Positions 61,519 through 64,000 of a stretch of DNA of 64,000 nt are shown here, one piece after another; positions within the stretch are counted from its first letter, which is position 1, and each line of letters starts with the position of its first letter. Location of the stretch: NCBI RefSeq assembly GCF_037026715.1, contig NZ_JBANCG010000001.1, positions 248,001-312,000 on the forward strand. Reading direction: 5' to 3'. The notes below the pieces were generated by a model, which ran no database searches, was not told the DNA's origin, and worked only from the letters and a program-made list of their open reading frames with translations. This DNA is from Breoghania sp037026715 (GTDB lineage Bacteria > Pseudomonadota > Alphaproteobacteria > Rhizobiales > Stappiaceae). The position numbers were made by a program, and so were the translations under genes.

Positions 61519-61875
61519 GGGCCCATCCTTCCAGACGCGCTCTCACGAGTGCTCCTCAGGATGACGTTGTGTGTGTTGAGGAATTGAGGAAATCCAACAC
61601 CACGATAACGTCGTCCTGAGAGACTGGTCCGGAAATGATATCGGGTTGCGTGCTTTTGATCTCGTCCCCTCATGCCTCTCGACCGTCATTGCCCGGTGAA
61701 GTCCGGGCAATCCATCGCCAGCCGCAGCATTCGGGGCACGCGCTGGATCACCCGGACTTCGCCGGGTGATGACGATGGAGAGGTATGAAGGCGCGTAGAA
61801 TTCGGCGCGTAGAACCGGCTACCATTTCCGAGCTAGGCTCTGAGGAGGCCGCAGGGCCGTCTCGAAGGATGGCCC
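61519..61875. repeat. Large palindromic repeat, copy interrupted by a MITE-like element
   Basis: The left arm and inner arm (61519-61620: GGGCCCATCCTTCCAGACG ... CGTCGTCCTGAG) and the right arm (61840-61875: CTGAGGAGGCC ... CCGTCTCGAAGGATGGCCC) together rebuild the element seen intact at 5367-5499. They are split by 219 foreign bases plus a duplicated CTGAG. No gene is visible between the BA14K-like gene and pgi apart from these repeats. Confidence 0.88.
61621..61839 (+). mobile_element. MITE-like element, copy 2, with 5-bp target duplication
   Basis: A 219-base non-coding element. The ends AGACTGGTCCGGAAATGA and (inverted) AGCCTAGCTCGGAAATGG match at about 14 of 18 positions. It is flanked by direct CTGAG at 61616-61620 and 61840-61844, while the uninterrupted repeat has a single CTGAG there. 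The same element occurs inverted at 8933-9149. It encodes no transposase, so it would have to be moved in trans. Confidence 0.85.
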
Positions 61876-61917
61876 CCGCCTCGAACAACCAGCTCGAACC
61901 CCAGAAAACCGGCGTCT

Positions 61918-63609
61918 CTATCCGGCCCGGCTCGCGAGTGCGGCGAGCAGTCCTCGTGTCGAACCGTCGGCGCCGGCCGGCACCTCGCCGCCCTTGACCG
62001 CCGGCAGCAGTGCGGTGGCCAGTTCCTTGCCAAGCTCCACGCCCCACTGGTCGAAGGAGTTGATCCCCCAGATCGTGCCTTCCACGAAGACCCGGTGCTC
62101 GTAGAGCGCGATGATCGCGCCGAGGGTGCGCGGATCCAGCCGGTCGTAGACAAGCGTGGTGGACGGACGGTTGCCCGGGAACACCTTGTGCGGGGCGAGT
62201 TCTTCGATTGCCGCCGCGTCCTTGCCGGCGGCCTTCAGTTGCGCCTTCGCTTCCTCCAGCGTGCGCCCGCGCATCAGGGCGGCGCTCTGCGCCAGACAAT
62301 TGGCGACCAGCATGGTGTGATGGTCGCGTAGCGTCGGCTCGTGTCCGTTGGCCGCCACCATGAATTCCGCCGGGATGACGTCCGTGCCCTGATGGAGCAG
62401 CTGGAAGAAGGCGTGCTGGCCGTTGGTGCCCTGTCCGCCCCACACGACAGGGCCAGTGGCGCCTGCGGCCGGCTCGCCCGACAGCGTCACGCTCTTGCCG
62501 TTGCTCTCCATGTCGAGCTGCTGGATGTAGTTGGGAAAGAGCCGCATGCGCTGGTCATAGGGCAGGATCGCGCGGGTCGGGTAGCCGCAGACATTGCGGT
62601 GGAGGACGCCGACGAGGCCGAGCAGCACAGGCAGGTTGTCGGCAAGCGGTGCGGTGCGGAAATGTGCGTCCATCTCGCGCCCGCCCGCCAGGAATTCGGC
62701 AAACCTCTCCGGGCCGATGGCGATCATCAGCGGCAGGCCGATCGCCGACCACAGCGAATAGCGTCCGCCCACCCAGTCCCAAAAGCCGAAGACCCGGTCG
62801 CTGGCGATGCCGAACTCGTCGACTTTGTCGAGCGCGGTGGAAATGGCGGCGAAATGCGCCTTGACCGCTCCCTCGCCGAGGTTCGCCACGATCCAGCGCC
62901 GGGCGGAAGCGGCGTTGGTCATCGTCTCCGCGGTGGTGAAGGTTTTTGACGCGATCAGGAACAGGGTCGAGCGCGGATCGAGGTTCTTGACCGTGTCGGC
63001 GAGATGCGCCCCGTCGATGTTGGAGACGAAATGCAGGCGCGGGCCGTCATGGTAGGGCGCGAGCGCCGCAGTCGCCATGGCCGGGCCGAGATCCGAGCCG
63101 CCGATGCCGATATTGACGACATCGGTGAAGCGCGCGTCGGTGTGGGAGCGCACCTGCGCCCCGCGGACCGCCTCGGCAAATGCCTTCATACGGGCAAGAA
63201 CGGCGGTGACCTGGTGCATCACATCGACGCCATCCACCTCCACGGGGTTTCCAGCGGCATTGCGAAGGGCCGTGTGCAGCACGGCGCGATGTTCCGTCGC
63301 GTTGATGGCGGCGCCGGAGAACATCGCCTCGCGGCGTTCCTCCACTCTGGCGGCGCGGGCGAGGGCGCAAAGCCGGTCGAGCGTCTCGCCCGTCATCAAC
63401 ACCTTGGAGACGTCGAGCAGCAGGCCGGCACCTTCGCGCGAGAAGCGTGCGAACCGGTCGGGATCCTCGTCGAACAGGCTGGCGAGCGGATGGGCCGTCA
63501 GCGCGCGGTGATGCTCCAGCAGGTGTTGCCAGGCTTCGCCGAGCGGGCCGTCGCCGGCAGGAACGTGACCCGAGGCGGTTGTATCGGTCGTGGGATTGAT
63601 CGCGGTCAT
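61918..63609 (-). CDS. pgi: Glucose-6-phosphate isomerase
   Basis: 563 residues, the usual long Pgi. It interconverts glucose 6-phosphate and fructose 6-phosphate. VVNIGIGGSDLGPAMA, the signature FVSNIDGAHL, and ASKTFTTAETMTNA bind the phosphate. The catalytic Glu and His are in NGKSVTL...VWGGQGTNGQHAFFQLLHQG, and the C-terminal INSFDQWGVELGK holds the essential Lys. It is divergent from an acyl-CoA ligase gene. Its 3' side is packed with repeats, ending 43 bases from the composite element. Confidence 0.97.
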   Translation of the reverse strand: MTAINPTTDTTASGHVPAGDGPLGEAWQHLLEHHRALTAHPLASLFDEDPDRFARFSREGAGLLLDVSKVLMTGETLDRLCALARAARVEERREAMFSGAAINATEHRAVLHTALRNAAGNPVEVDGVDVMHQVTAVLARMKAFAEAVRGAQVRSHTDARFTDVVNIGIGGSDLGPAMATAALAPYHDGPRLHFVSNIDGAHLADTVKNLDPRSTLFLIASKTFTTAETMTNAASARRWIVANLGEGAVKAHFAAISTALDKVDEFGIASDRVFGFWDWVGGRYSLWSAIGLPLMIAIGPERFAEFLAGGREMDAHFRTAPLADNLPVLLGLVGVLHRNVCGYPTRAILPYDQRMRLFPNYIQQLDMESNGKSVTLSGEPAAGATGPVVWGGQGTNGQHAFFQLLHQGTDVIPAEFMVAANGHEPTLRDHHTMLVANCLAQSAALMRGRTLEEAKAQLKAAGKDAAAIEELAPHKVFPGNRPSTTLVYDRLDPRTLGAIIALYEHRVFVEGTIWGINSFDQWGVELGKELATALLPAVKGGEVPAGADGSTRGLLAALASRAG

Positions 63610-63842
63610 GCGTCGGTCGCTCCGTCTTGCTCTTGCGGGGGCAGGCTATTCGGTTTCAGGAGGCTTGTCAGGGACGATCGCACATGAAAAACGACAGGTG
63701 CCGCAGCGTCATGGAGTTGACCCTTGCGTAAACCGCCCCCAAAGTCACGTCAGAGATGCGCCATTCGAAAAAGGCGCGCACGGCTTCCAACGCGGCACCG
63801 GCCTGTTCGGTTGCGCGAGGGGCAGATGAGGGAGAAAACGCA

Positions 63843-64000
63843 ATGAACGGCGACGCGACGGCGGCGGCCCCCGTTTTCACGCCGCGGCCCATGGCCGACT
63901 ATCTGGACGAGACGGTCCGCGTGTTCGCGGATCGTCCGGCGCTCGATTTCATGGGCAAGGTGTGGACCTACCGGCAGCTCGGCGATCTCGTCGATCGCGC
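63843..64000 (+). CDS. Acyl-CoA synthetase (AMP-forming), 5' part
   Basis: Only the first ~53 codons are inside the window. ATG 63843 follows GAGGGAG. MADYLDETVRVFADRPALDF followed by MGKVWTYRQLGDLVDRA is the typical start of the AMP-binding domain of long-chain fatty-acid-CoA ligases. The nucleotide-binding motifs lie beyond the edge, so the substrate class is inferred from the N-terminus alone. Confidence 0.75.
   Translation, partial: MNGDATAAAPVFTPRPMADYLDETVRVFADRPALDFMGKVWTYRQLGDLVDR

Overview
This 64 kb window is GC-rich bacterial chromosome, almost certainly an alphaproteobacterium of the order Hyphomicrobiales (Rhizobiales). A marine Stappiaceae-like lineage is my best guess, but only an inference. 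Indicators are a two-piece, circularly permuted tmRNA gene next to an alphaproteobacterial SspB, a DUF1127 protein, a DUF4169/ribbon-helix-helix pair behind fumC, an HWE-type histidine kinase, a BA14K-like protein, and dispersed intergenic palindromes of the kind common in this order. The content is mostly housekeeping and metabolic. I see no phage, plasmid, CRISPR or defence island.

Layout. 1-5.3 kb: the 3' end of a UvrD/PcrA helicase, prmA, a DUF1127 gene and a 604-residue aminopeptidase P. 5.5-9.2 kb: a phytanoyl-CoA dioxygenase-like enzyme, an intracellular PHB depolymerase divergent from a glutathione S-transferase, and a MITE-like element. 9.2-15 kb: an AraC-azlC-azlD set for amino-acid export, then two divergent ClC chloride transporters. 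15-22.5 kb: a thioesterase, a D-lactate/glycolate-type FAD dehydrogenase, a giant AsmA-like protein and a tandem pair of small secreted proteins. 22.5-28.5 kb: RHH, DUF4169, fumC, sspB and ssrA on the minus strand, then thyA, an L-2-hydroxyglutarate oxidase-like gene and folA. 28.7-35.3 kb: hflK-hflC-DUF2065-degP (membrane protein quality control), then serB and miaA head-to-head with overlapping start codons, and a DUF123 protein.

35.3-46 kb: a DUF2000/AraC pair, rsuA- and rsmC-like RNA-modification genes, leuA behind a leucine-rich leader peptide, a PhzF protein, a chemoreceptor, and ilvC behind a TetR gene. 46-49.5 kb: a YqjI-like PadR regulator with tandem palindromic operators, an HxlR regulator divergent from an FMN reductase, and an HWE kinase. 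49.6-55.3 kb: ilvI-ilvH behind a short Leu-Ile-Leu-Val leader and terminator (an attenuator), ctaG with a PCuAC-like gene, and serA. 55.3-64 kb: a TRAP transporter, a YrhK-like membrane protein, a HAD hydrolase, tRNA-Lys(CUU), a BA14K-like protein, pgi, and the start of an acyl-CoA ligase.

How the parts work together. leuA, ilvC, ilvI and ilvH form most of branched-chain amino-acid synthesis; two of the three loci show leader-peptide control, and azlCD could export the products. serA and serB are two of the three serine-synthesis steps. thyA and folA together supply dTMP and regenerate tetrahydrofolate. ssrA tags stalled nascent proteins with a peptide that SspB delivers to ClpXP, and hflKC/degP handle envelope quality control.

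The most notable non-coding finds are the unmarked permuted ssrA, the two attenuators, the tandem PadR operators, and a pair of ~218 bp MITE-like elements, one of which has inserted into another palindromic repeat with a clean 5-bp duplication.
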